Source of the DNA: Oscillospiraceae bacterium | Lineage (GTDB): Bacteria > Bacillota > Clostridia > Oscillospirales > CAG-272 | Direction of reading: 5' to 3' | DNA: 5,017 nucleotides | Assembly: GCA_015063655.1 (NCBI GenBank) | Contig: SVTU01000099.1 | Span: 1-5,017, forward strand | Shown here: positions 1 through 5,017 of the stretch, piece by piece | How positions within the stretch are numbered: position 1 is the stretch's first letter | Layout: each line of letters opens with the position of its first letter | The notes under the pieces: model-generated | Databases searched by the model: none | The model's input: the letters and a program-made list of their open reading frames with translations, nothing else | Told to the model about the DNA's origin: nothing | Translations under genes and position numbers: made by a program

Positions 1-770
1 CCATTTTGGTCAAATTCCTTCTTTACAGACTCCGTAAGATCAAAATATACCGTCCAATAATCCTCGCTCTTGACCCAAGCGCGGGCTTTAATCTGAATGC
101 TGGAGGCTCCGTGAGCCGCCATTCTGACAAAAGTGTCCTTGTCTTTCAAAACCAAAGCATGCGATTCGATCAGCGTACGGATAATGTCAATCGCCTTATC
201 AGCATCGGCATCGTAAGCGATCGAAAAATCAAGGTCTACACGGCGAGTGTCCTTTTCGGAATAATTCACAATATTACCGTTAGCGAGTGATGCATTGGGA
301 ATATACACAACCTTGTTGTCGCCGGTCACAATCTTGGTGTTGGTGATGTGAATATCGGCAACTACGCCCGACACACCCTGCGCCTCAATGAAATCGTCCA
401 CCTTGAAGGGACGTGTGAGCAGAATGAGAACACCGCCTGCCAGATTTGAAAGCGTACCGTTCACTGCCAAGCCGACACACAAGCCGAGAGATGCAATCAA
501 AGCGGTAATGGCACTGGTATCAATGCCCAAATAGCCAATAAGGCAAACGACCACAAGGATCTTCAAGGCCAACTTAGACACGTAAGCCAAGGTTTTCAAA
601 ATGGTCTTATCAGCATTCTTCTTCTCCCCTATTTTGATAATGCGTTTACCCAAGAAGTTAATGAGCTTAAACGAAATCAGCAGAATCACCAACGAAATAA
701 TGATCTTGATGCCTGTGCTGGTTGCCCATGCCACAATGGTGTTTAAAAAGTTTGTCATGGTTTCTTCCAT
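1..770 (-). CDS. mscS: Small-conductance mechanosensitive ion channel, MscS family (3' end cut off by the window edge)
   Basis: This gene encodes a membrane channel that opens when membrane tension rises and releases solutes during hypo-osmotic shock. Reading the minus strand from the ATG at 770-768 gives 256 uninterrupted codons. Hydrophobic segments lie near residues 20-40, 60-82 and 86-118. The third is the MscS pore helix: residues 95-105 read LGLCVGLAVNG, followed by TLSNLAGGVL and TRPFKVDDF. Aligned by eye to E. coli MscS, the two gate leucines (Leu105 and Leu109) are kept as Leu97 and Leu101, Gln112 is Asn104, and Ala106 is Cys98. The beta domain (YIPNASLANGNIVNYS, 156-171) and the C-terminal domain (GASSIQIKARAW, 221-232) follow. 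The frame is open at the edge in KEFDQN plus a Gly codon, so roughly 15-30 C-terminal residues are missing. The start is fixed by AAGGAGGAG at 786-778, 7 nt upstream. The next in-frame ATG, at codon 5, is less well placed. The gene has its own promoter. Family assignment is very secure; gating behaviour is inferred. Confidence 0.95.
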   Translation of the reverse strand, partial: MEETMTNFLNTIVAWATSTGIKIIISLVILLISFKLINFLGKRIIKIGEKKNADKTILKTLAYVSKLALKILVVVCLIGYLGIDTSAITALIASLGLCVGLAVNGTLSNLAGGVLILLTRPFKVDDFIEAQGVSGVVADIHITNTKIVTGDNKVVYIPNASLANGNIVNYSEKDTRRVDLDFSIAYDADADKAIDIIRTLIESHALVLKDKDTFVRMAAHGASSIQIKARAWVKSEDYWTVYFDLTESVKKEFDQN

Positions 771-806
771 TGAAGAACTCCTCCTTTTTACATGATGTAT
801 AGTGAA

Positions 807-835
807 AGTATAACACAAAAGTCGATATTTGTCAA
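807..835 (-). promoter_or_regulatory. Sigma-A type promoter of mscS
   Basis: On the minus strand a perfect -35 box TTGACA (835-830) is separated by exactly 17 nt from TATACT (812-807). TGT directly before the -10 gives an extended -10 element. Transcription should start near position 800, leaving a leader of about 30 nt that carries the AAGGAGGAG ribosome binding site. The -35 lies only 32 nt beyond the stop codon of the VanY-like gene, so mscS can be expressed independently of the upstream operon. Confidence 0.85.
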
Positions 836-857
836 GCGTCATTCGCTGTGAATACGC
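836..857 (-). other. Imperfect inverted repeat abutting the mscS -35 box
   Basis: On the minus strand GCGTATTC (857-850) is followed by a 5-nt loop and then GAAT-G-ACGC (844-836), which pairs over 8 bp with one bulged G. The repeat ends exactly where the -35 hexamer begins. It is the only hairpin between the end of the three-gene operon and mscS. It is neither GC-rich nor followed by a clean T run (the next bases are TTGACAAATATCG), so it is a poor intrinsic terminator. It could be a weak terminator, an operator, or chance. Confidence 0.35.
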
Positions 858-867
858 TGTCAAATCC

Positions 868-2238
868 TCACTGTGCTATCAGCTCCAAGTATTCCTCCAG
901 GCAAATGCCCTTTTCATAGATCTCGCAGGCAGCCGTTCTACCCACAAAGCGATAATGCCATGACTCGTAATTATAGTACACCACATCCTTTTTATCATCG
1001 GGATACCGCAGAATGTAGCCGTACTTATACGCGTTCTGAGACAGCCACATAAAGGCTGCCGTTCCCTCAAAGGCATTGGTCAGATTGTTGTTCATGGAAT
1101 CGGTGATAAAGTCCACGCAAAGCCCCGTTTGATGCTCGCTTGTTCCCGGCTTTGCCGAATACTTCAGCACCTCCTTCTCCGCCTGCTCCCGTGTCAGTCC
1201 CTTGCTCATTTCCTGATTGAGATAGGTGTTATACAGCGTTTGCTGATATTGGTAATTGCGGAACGCACTGGTAACGTATACGTCGGTGATGCCGTCGGCC
1301 GCCATCGCCTCCATCATGGCCTCAAGCGCCACAAGAGCCGTTTGCTCCAGCTGCATATCCTTTTTGCACCACTTGGCGGGAATACGCTCCATCGTTCCCG
1401 GCAGGTAATCGGGTCCCACGGGGTGCTGAGGATTCGCCAACACCAAAAACCGTTCGTTATCCACAGGATCAATATAGGCCTCCACCGCAGAAATATCCAA
1501 GCTGTACGTCATATCCAGCTCATGCTCCTCGATCACGATCTGCGCCGGCTGATCAAACATCAGCGTGGAAAAGGCAATGGCATCAAAGATCTCCTTGTCC
1601 TCCACCATTTGAGATTTGCGCACAATCCGCACGATGTGCTTACCCGACTCCAGCTGAAAGCTGACGCCCATCTCCACCGCCTTTGACAGCACGGGATACG
1701 GAACAAGGCAGTTTCCGTCCTTGACGTAGGCGGGGGTTGGCATCAAGAGCTTGACGCCGTTGATGACAAAATACTCACTCTCGTTCTCAAACTTCAAAAA
1801 CTGATCGTCCGAAATCAGATATTTCATGCGTTCGGCCGAGCCGCTGACCGTCATACCCGTATAGGCGGCAAAGCGATTCATATCCACGTACAGAACATCG
1901 TTAATGACCACAGATTCGTATTTGTACTCCACTTCTTCCTCTCCAAAATAAAACACGTAATCCGCTTTATTTCTACGATTGACCACACCCACGATGAGGG
2001 CGATCAGCAACGCCACCACCAGCACAAAGGACACGGCAAGCACACTCACAACAACCACCTTTGGCTTATTGTGCTTGACGTAATGCTGTGCCACCAGATC
2101 CTTTCGGCTCTCGGGCGGAGGGATCACACTGCGATCCTCTCCCAGCTCCTCAAGGCGGGAACGAAGCATGTGAAGCTCTTCAGAGGACAACGCCTCGAAG
2201 CTCTCCTGCTCCTGTTTGTTTTTCTTGTCCTTTTTCAT
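868..2238 (-). CDS. Membrane-anchored VanY-like D-alanyl-D-alanine carboxypeptidase (peptidase family M15B)
   Basis: The 456-residue product should be a zinc enzyme that removes the terminal D-Ala from peptidoglycan stem peptides outside the membrane. A charged cytoplasmic tail (1-60) precedes one transmembrane helix (about 61-86) with no signal-peptidase site, which suggests a type II anchor. Residues about 105-207 resemble the copper amine oxidase N-terminal-like (stalk) domain, with short strand-rich repeats such as VVINDVLYVDMNRFAAYTG and NCLVPYPVLSKAVEMGVSF. The catalytic M15B domain spans about 265-445. It contains SAFRNYQYQ (324-332), SEHQTGLCVDF (367-377, zinc ligands His369 and Asp376) and ESWHYRFVG (425-433, catalytic Glu425 and zinc ligand His428), so all the expected active-site residues are present. 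The start is supported by GGAGA about 7 nt upstream. It begins 13 nt after the methyltransferase stop and is the last gene of the operon. No vanR, vanS, vanH or vanA-type gene lies nearby, so a housekeeping cell-wall role is more likely than glycopeptide resistance. Confidence 0.92.
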   Translation of the reverse strand: MKKDKKNKQEQESFEALSSEELHMLRSRLEELGEDRSVIPPPESRKDLVAQHYVKHNKPKVVVVSVLAVSFVLVVALLIALIVGVVNRRNKADYVFYFGEEEVEYKYESVVINDVLYVDMNRFAAYTGMTVSGSAERMKYLISDDQFLKFENESEYFVINGVKLLMPTPAYVKDGNCLVPYPVLSKAVEMGVSFQLESGKHIVRIVRKSQMVEDKEIFDAIAFSTLMFDQPAQIVIEEHELDMTYSLDISAVEAYIDPVDNERFLVLANPQHPVGPDYLPGTMERIPAKWCKKDMQLEQTALVALEAMMEAMAADGITDVYVTSAFRNYQYQQTLYNTYLNQEMSKGLTREQAEKEVLKYSAKPGTSEHQTGLCVDFITDSMNNNLTNAFEGTAAFMWLSQNAYKYGYILRYPDDKKDVVYYNYESWHYRFVGRTAACEIYEKGICLEEYLELIAQ

Positions 2239-2251
2239 ATACGGTCTCCGA

Positions 2252-2806
2252 TCACGGTTTATTTTCCACGATGATGAAGAAAGGCGACGTGGGCGAATTG
2301 AGAATGTTCACCCGTGTACAACACACCTTATAGCGGGATAGGCTTGACAGATACTCGCACACAAGCTTGCCTTCGGCCTCGCCCTCCGCATGCCCGGGGT
2401 ACACGGCAATCAGGATAATGGCATCGGGTGCCATCAGGGAGATCGCCGCCTCAATAGCAGGCAGGGTTGTGCTTCGCATGGTGGTGATGGATTTATCGCT
2501 TCCGGGCAGATATCCGAGATTGAACATACCCGCCTTGATGGGCACGTCCACGTATTTCTTGACGTTGTGATGAGAATCCAAGATCAGGGTGCAGTTGTCG
2601 GGGCAGTCGGAGCGCATCAGCCTCTCCGATGTAGATGCGAGAGCCTGCTCCTGAATATCAAAGGCAAACACGTGCCCGTACGGCCCTACGGTCTTAGAGA
2701 GAAATTCGGTATCATGCCCGTTGCCCATGGTAAAATCCACGGCGATATCCCCCTCGTGCAGGTGCGTCAGTATAAAGTGCTTCTGAAGGTCTAACAGATC
2801 GATCAT
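2252..2806 (-). CDS. mnmM: MnmM/YtqB-family SAM-dependent tRNA (wobble uridine) methyltransferase
   Basis: The 184-residue class I methyltransferase belongs to the family long annotated as putative rRNA methylase (YtqB). Its B. subtilis member is now known as MnmM, which converts 5-aminomethyl-2-thiouridine to 5-methylaminomethyl-2-thiouridine at tRNA position 34 and so replaces MnmC in Gram-positive bacteria. Motif I, the SAM-binding loop, is VDFTMGNGHDT (23-33). The acidic residue ending strand 2 is in VFAFDIQ (46-52). The family-specific motifs are FNLGYLPGSDKSITT (95-109) and YPGHAEGE (136-143). The length and continuous motif order match a complete family member. The ATG at 2806 is preceded by GAGGAAAGG, with its last AGG 11 nt away, a slightly long spacing. 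It starts 30 nt after the DUF6062 gene and ends 13 nt before the peptidase gene, consistent with one transcript. The family call is firm. The exact tRNA reaction in this organism is inferred from the B. subtilis enzyme. Confidence 0.9.
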   Translation of the reverse strand: MIDLLDLQKHFILTHLHEGDIAVDFTMGNGHDTEFLSKTVGPYGHVFAFDIQEQALASTSERLMRSDCPDNCTLILDSHHNVKKYVDVPIKAGMFNLGYLPGSDKSITTMRSTTLPAIEAAISLMAPDAIILIAVYPGHAEGEAEGKLVCEYLSSLSRYKVCCTRVNILNSPTSPFFIIVENKP

Positions 2807-2836
2807 ATCGGTAACAGCCTTTCCTCAAAATACCCG

Positions 2837-3583
2837 TTATTGCAAACCGCCGCCTGCACGCAGGTCGGGCTTGCCAAGCTCGGGCGGGCGGTGCAGGTCT
2901 CCCCGCAAAAAGCGAACGGCACGCTCCACGCTGTCCTTGGCGTTATACCAAGGCTCGTCACCGTATCGGTAATCAAACTTCTTGCAAAACCAATCCACGT
3001 CGCCCCTCAGCTCCTCAAAGTACGGCATCACCACGTCGGCCAGTGCCTTAGCAAACACGGGATAGGCCTTTTTGGAGAGCCGACGCTCGCCTGCGGCGAG
3101 CAAAGCACGGTAATGGGGCAGGCAGATATACGGCAGGGCGGCCAGCTTCTCCGAAAACGCCTCGTCCTTATCCCACAGGTATACCACCGTTTCGATCATA
3201 TGCTCAAAATTAAAGTCGATGCGGCGGCACACGTAACAGGATTTCTCCAGCTCCCCAATGCGCTTCTGAGGTCTTGCGCCGGGGGCTTGAAACAGCCCGC
3301 CGTCCTTGACCTCGCCATACAGCTCATCAAGATGGCTCTGCAACGTCAGTGCCATCGGCAAGCGATTCTTACGGGCAAGCATCATATCGTAATGAATGCG
3401 GCAAAAGCCCTCATGATTGGTCTTGATACGAATATCGGGCTCCATCATAGATGCACCGAGAATAGCCTCAAGCTCATTATGCTCCAGCTTATTGTACAGG
3501 GCGCACATCGGACAGCCGCATGCCTTATCGGCACCCGATGCTTCAAACGCCTCGTTGACGGGAATGGTATAAATCTGCTCCAT
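2837..3583 (-). CDS. DUF6062 family cysteine-rich protein, probably zinc-binding
   Basis: The 248-residue soluble protein has no signal peptide or membrane segment. I recognise it as DUF6062, a Firmicutes family of unknown function, from the IYTIPVNEAFE opening, the MMEPDIRIKTN stretch (46-56) and the KKFDYRYGDEPWYNAKDS stretch near the C-terminus (201-218). Two similar cysteine/histidine modules are visible. The first has CGCPMC (Cys22, Cys24, Cys27) followed by FCRIH (Cys61, His64). The second has CYVC (Cys116, Cys119) followed by ICLPH (Cys154, His157). Each therefore pairs a CxxC knuckle with a downstream CxxH about 34 residues later, a likely zinc site. The start is supported by GAGG, 6 nt before the ATG. 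It is the first gene of an operon with a tRNA methyltransferase and a VanY-like peptidase, and has a strong promoter. Its biochemical role is not known; zinc binding is my inference. Confidence 0.85.
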   Translation of the reverse strand: MEQIYTIPVNEAFEASGADKACGCPMCALYNKLEHNELEAILGASMMEPDIRIKTNHEGFCRIHYDMMLARKNRLPMALTLQSHLDELYGEVKDGGLFQAPGARPQKRIGELEKSCYVCRRIDFNFEHMIETVVYLWDKDEAFSEKLAALPYICLPHYRALLAAGERRLSKKAYPVFAKALADVVMPYFEELRGDVDWFCKKFDYRYGDEPWYNAKDSVERAVRFLRGDLHRPPELGKPDLRAGGGLQ

Positions 3584-3616
3584 AACCTTCCTCTTTCCTT
3601 CCGTTCTTATGTCTAC

Positions 3617-3645
3617 ATTATATCATACTCCCCACACAATTTCAA
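3617..3645 (-). promoter_or_regulatory. Sigma-A type promoter of the DUF6062-mnmM-peptidase operon
   Basis: On the minus strand TTGAAA (3645-3640, one mismatch to the -35 consensus) is followed after exactly 17 nt by a perfect TATAAT (3622-3617). TGA just before it provides an extended -10. The predicted start of transcription is near 3610, giving a leader of roughly 27 nt with a GAGGAAGG ribosome binding site. No operator or riboswitch-sized leader fits in this space, so expression is probably constitutive. Confidence 0.85.
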
Positions 3646-3681
3646 GGGGATTTTGGAGAAAAGAAGAGCGTATTATGAACG

Positions 3682-3721
3682 AAGGAGGCCGTCTCGATCA
3701 GGCGATCGAGACGGCCTCCTT
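3682..3721 (-). terminator. Perfect 18-bp hairpin, probable terminator of the F420-ligase-like gene
   Basis: The arms 3682-3699 and 3704-3721 are exact reverse complements around a 4-nt loop. The stem is GC-rich in its middle (GGAGGCCGTCTCG). It begins 8 nt after the TAA of the gene at 3730-4902. Reading on the minus strand, the stem ends in CCTTCC-type pyrimidines continuing as TTCGTTCAT, so the T tract is short and broken. On the plus strand it is followed by GTCTTAGC, equally imperfect. The A run and T run sit partly inside the stem. Placement argues strongly for intrinsic termination in the minus direction. Confidence 0.8.
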
Positions 3722-3729
3722 GTCTTAGC

Positions 3730-4902
3730 TTACATAGAGAAATTCTTAAAATAATTCTGAATCAAAATAATGGGTGTTCCCTTGTCGCCGCTGCCGCTGG
3801 TGAGGTCGGCAAGGCTTGCGAGCAGGTCGGTCAGCTGTCTTGGCGTTGTGCCCTGGCTCTTGATGTTGTTAACAAGATCGCCCTCCTTATGGCGGATTAT
3901 ATCCTTCATGGCCTCCACAGCCTCCTCGCCCGAAAGCTCGGCAAGGTCGTTGTCGGCCAGATACTTGAGCTTGATCTCGTTGGGCTTACCCTCCAGTCCC
4001 TTGGTGTAGGCAGGGGCTGCCACAGGGTCAGCCAGCTCCCAAATACCGCCCACGGGATCCTTGAAGGCACCGTCACCGTAAACCATGCACTCGATGTTCT
4101 TGCCCGTACGGCGCAAGAACTCGGCCTGCAGCTCGTCCACAAACTTCTGTGCATCCTTGGGGAAGAGCTTGACGGAGCTTTCGGTTGCCAAATTGCTTCC
4201 CAGCACGCCGTACTGCTCGTTATAGCCGCTTCCGTTCACCGAATGCGTCAAGATCTCGTCAAGGCTGACCACCTTCTCGGCCCCTGCCTTGAGCAGTGCC
4301 GCCTTGGTGCGTGCTCTGGTGTGAATATCGGCATTGATAACGTACTTGGTATGCTTTAAGATCTCGCAGGGATTGTTGGCAAGGATGACCTGGCAGTTCG
4401 CCGTCTTTTCGTAATAGTCGATATAGTCAACGCCCGTAAAGGTATGGCGAACGTCGCCAAAGATCGTATGGAACTCATCACCCGTAAACACATCGGTGTA
4501 AGGATTGACGTTCTTTTCCATCAGCTGCTCGTAGGTAACAAAGCTGTTACCCACCTCGTCGGAGGGATAGGAAAGCTGAACGATAAGCTTCTTCGTTCCC
4601 TTGGCAATGCCCTTGAGGACCATAGAGAAGCGGTTGCGTGAGAAGATGGGAAGCACAAGACCTACCGTCTCGTCTCCGAATTTCTCCTGTACGTCAGCGG
4701 CGATCTGATCGATGGTGGCGTAGTTGCCCTGCGAGCGAGCCAAAACAGCCTCGGTAACAGCCACAACGTCACGGTCCTGCAGGAGGTATCCTCCCTGTTC
4801 CGCGGCATTGCATACGCAATCGACTGTAATCTTAACAAGATCGTCTCCCTGACGGATGATGGGTGCTCTCACACCTCTGGAAATCGTGCCCTGATAATCC
4901 AT
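3730..4902 (-). CDS. Coenzyme F420-0:L-glutamate ligase-like protein (CofE-like domain), function uncertain
   Basis: The product is 390 residues from the ATG at 4902. The N-terminal part resembles CofE, the GTP-dependent enzyme that adds L-glutamate to F420-0. It has VRAPIIRQGDDL (11-22), then LLQDRDVVAVTEAVLARSQG (40-59), matching the CofE pattern of an anchoring GDDL followed by a DGDVLVV strand and an S-x-A-x-G-like turn. Other conspicuous stretches are HTFTGVDYIDYYE (153-165), NADIHTRARTKAALLKAGA (190-208) and YGDGAFKDPVGGIWEL (275-290). The protein is about 140 residues longer than typical archaeal CofE (around 250), so it belongs to a distinct long subgroup seen in Firmicutes. No other F420 gene (cofC, cofD, fbiC) is nearby, so a different acyl or glutamyl ligation is possible. 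An upstream GTG at 4911 overlaps the ribosome binding site and is rejected as the start. It is monocistronic, with its own promoter and terminator. Family resemblance is fair to good; substrate unknown. Confidence 0.78.
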   Translation of the reverse strand: MDYQGTISRGVRAPIIRQGDDLVKITVDCVCNAAEQGGYLLQDRDVVAVTEAVLARSQGNYATIDQIAADVQEKFGDETVGLVLPIFSRNRFSMVLKGIAKGTKKLIVQLSYPSDEVGNSFVTYEQLMEKNVNPYTDVFTGDEFHTIFGDVRHTFTGVDYIDYYEKTANCQVILANNPCEILKHTKYVINADIHTRARTKAALLKAGAEKVVSLDEILTHSVNGSGYNEQYGVLGSNLATESSVKLFPKDAQKFVDELQAEFLRRTGKNIECMVYGDGAFKDPVGGIWELADPVAAPAYTKGLEGKPNEIKLKYLADNDLAELSGEEAVEAMKDIIRHKEGDLVNNIKSQGTTPRQLTDLLASLADLTSGSGDKGTPIILIQNYFKNFSM

Positions 4903-4910
4903 TATCAACA

Positions 4911-4918
4911 CTCCTTTT
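4911..4918 (-). promoter_or_regulatory. Ribosome binding site that fixes the start of the F420-ligase-like gene
   Basis: AAAAGGAG (4918-4911) lies 8 nt upstream of the ATG at 4902, the ideal spacing. The longer reading frame beginning at GTG (4911-4909) would place its start codon on the last base of this motif and leave no ribosome binding site of its own. The 390-residue form is therefore preferred over the 393-residue one. Confidence 0.8.
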
Positions 4919-4944
4919 CATTTCAGAAGATTTTTTCCGTATCT

Positions 4945-4973
4945 ATTTTATAGCATTTCCGCCGTTTTGTCAA
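4945..4973 (-). promoter_or_regulatory. Sigma-A type promoter of the F420-ligase-like gene, with AT-rich upstream region
   Basis: On the minus strand a perfect TTGACA (4973-4968) is followed after 17 nt by TAAAAT (4950-4945), one mismatch to the -10 consensus. An overlapping TATAAA two bases earlier would give a 15-nt spacer and is less likely. Transcription should start near 4938, with a leader of about 36 nt. The 44 bases upstream (4974-5017) contain only seven G or C and may act as an UP element. I see no gene in that remainder of the window. Confidence 0.78.
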
Positions 4974-5017
4974 TATATTTGTACATTAAAAATCCTATTA
5001 TTTTCTACAAAATACAT

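Noticed and set aside
6..290. A 94-codon plus-strand frame at the left edge
   Set aside because: It is antisense to mscS, whose translation matches the MscS family throughout this stretch.
1129..1686. A 185-codon plus-strand frame inside the VanY-like gene
   Set aside because: It is rich in His, Leu and Arg, as expected from the complement of a coding strand, and lies opposite the conserved M15B domain.
868..2238. A vancomycin-resistance (van) cluster suggested by the VanY-like gene
   Set aside because: There are no VanA/H/X ligase-dehydrogenase-dipeptidase genes and no VanRS two-component system in the window. The gene sits in an operon with a tRNA methyltransferase.
2840..3754. A 304-codon open frame on the plus strand, opposite the DUF6062 gene
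   Set aside because: It is antisense to a gene with recognisable family motifs, a ribosome binding site and a promoter. It runs through that gene's promoter and the terminator hairpin, has low-complexity composition and resembles no family.
3889..4359. A 156-codon plus-strand frame opposite the F420-ligase-like gene
   Set aside because: It is a shadow of the real minus-strand frame, with no promoter or recognisable motif.
4970..5017. A 15-codon minus-strand frame (ATG at 5017, TGA at 4970) at the right edge
   Set aside because: It overlaps the -35 box, is extremely AT-rich and too short to judge. It could be chance in an intergenic AT-rich stretch.
1..5017. Mobile element, CRISPR array, phage or defence island
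   Set aside because: No terminal inverted repeats with a transposase, no regularly spaced repeats, no integrase or phage structural genes. All supported genes are co-oriented with ordinary promoters.

Overview
The window looks like chromosomal DNA of a Gram-positive anaerobe of the Firmicutes, probably class Clostridia. The supporting signs are strong AGGAGG-type ribosome binding sites, near-consensus housekeeping (sigma-A type) promoters, a DUF6062-type protein, the Gram-positive form of the tRNA methyltransferase MnmM (YtqB), a membrane-anchored VanY-like peptidase with a stalk domain, and an F420-ligase-like protein of the kind found in Clostridia. The assignment rests on protein resemblance only, and no rRNA or other phylogenetic marker is present.

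Every supported gene lies on the minus strand, so the region reads from right to left. From high to low coordinates there are three transcription units. (1) A single gene, 3730-4902, encodes a coenzyme F420-0:L-glutamate ligase-like protein. It has its own promoter (4945-4973) and is closed by a perfect 18-bp-stem hairpin (3682-3721). (2) A compact three-gene operon has a promoter at 3617-3645. It encodes a DUF6062 cysteine-rich protein (2837-3583), an MnmM/YtqB-family tRNA wobble-uridine methyltransferase (2252-2806) and a VanY-like D-Ala-D-Ala carboxypeptidase with a membrane anchor (868-2238). The gaps between these genes are only 30 and 13 nt. (3) A small-conductance mechanosensitive channel (MscS) gene starts at 770 and runs off the left edge. 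Its promoter (807-835) begins only 32 nt after the peptidase stop codon.

The genes do not form one obvious pathway. MscS and the VanY-like peptidase both act at the cell envelope (osmotic safety valve and peptidoglycan trimming). MnmM acts on tRNA. DUF6062 has no established function. The F420-ligase-like protein belongs to a family whose namesake reaction may not occur in this organism.

No stretch longer than 300 bases lacks a gene. The intergenic gaps (771-867, 3584-3729, 4903-5017) are taken up by promoters, ribosome binding sites and hairpins. I see no mobile element, CRISPR array, tRNA, rRNA or prophage signal. The region reads mostly as ordinary core-genome content. The least understood parts are DUF6062 and its operon partners, and the F420-ligase-like protein.
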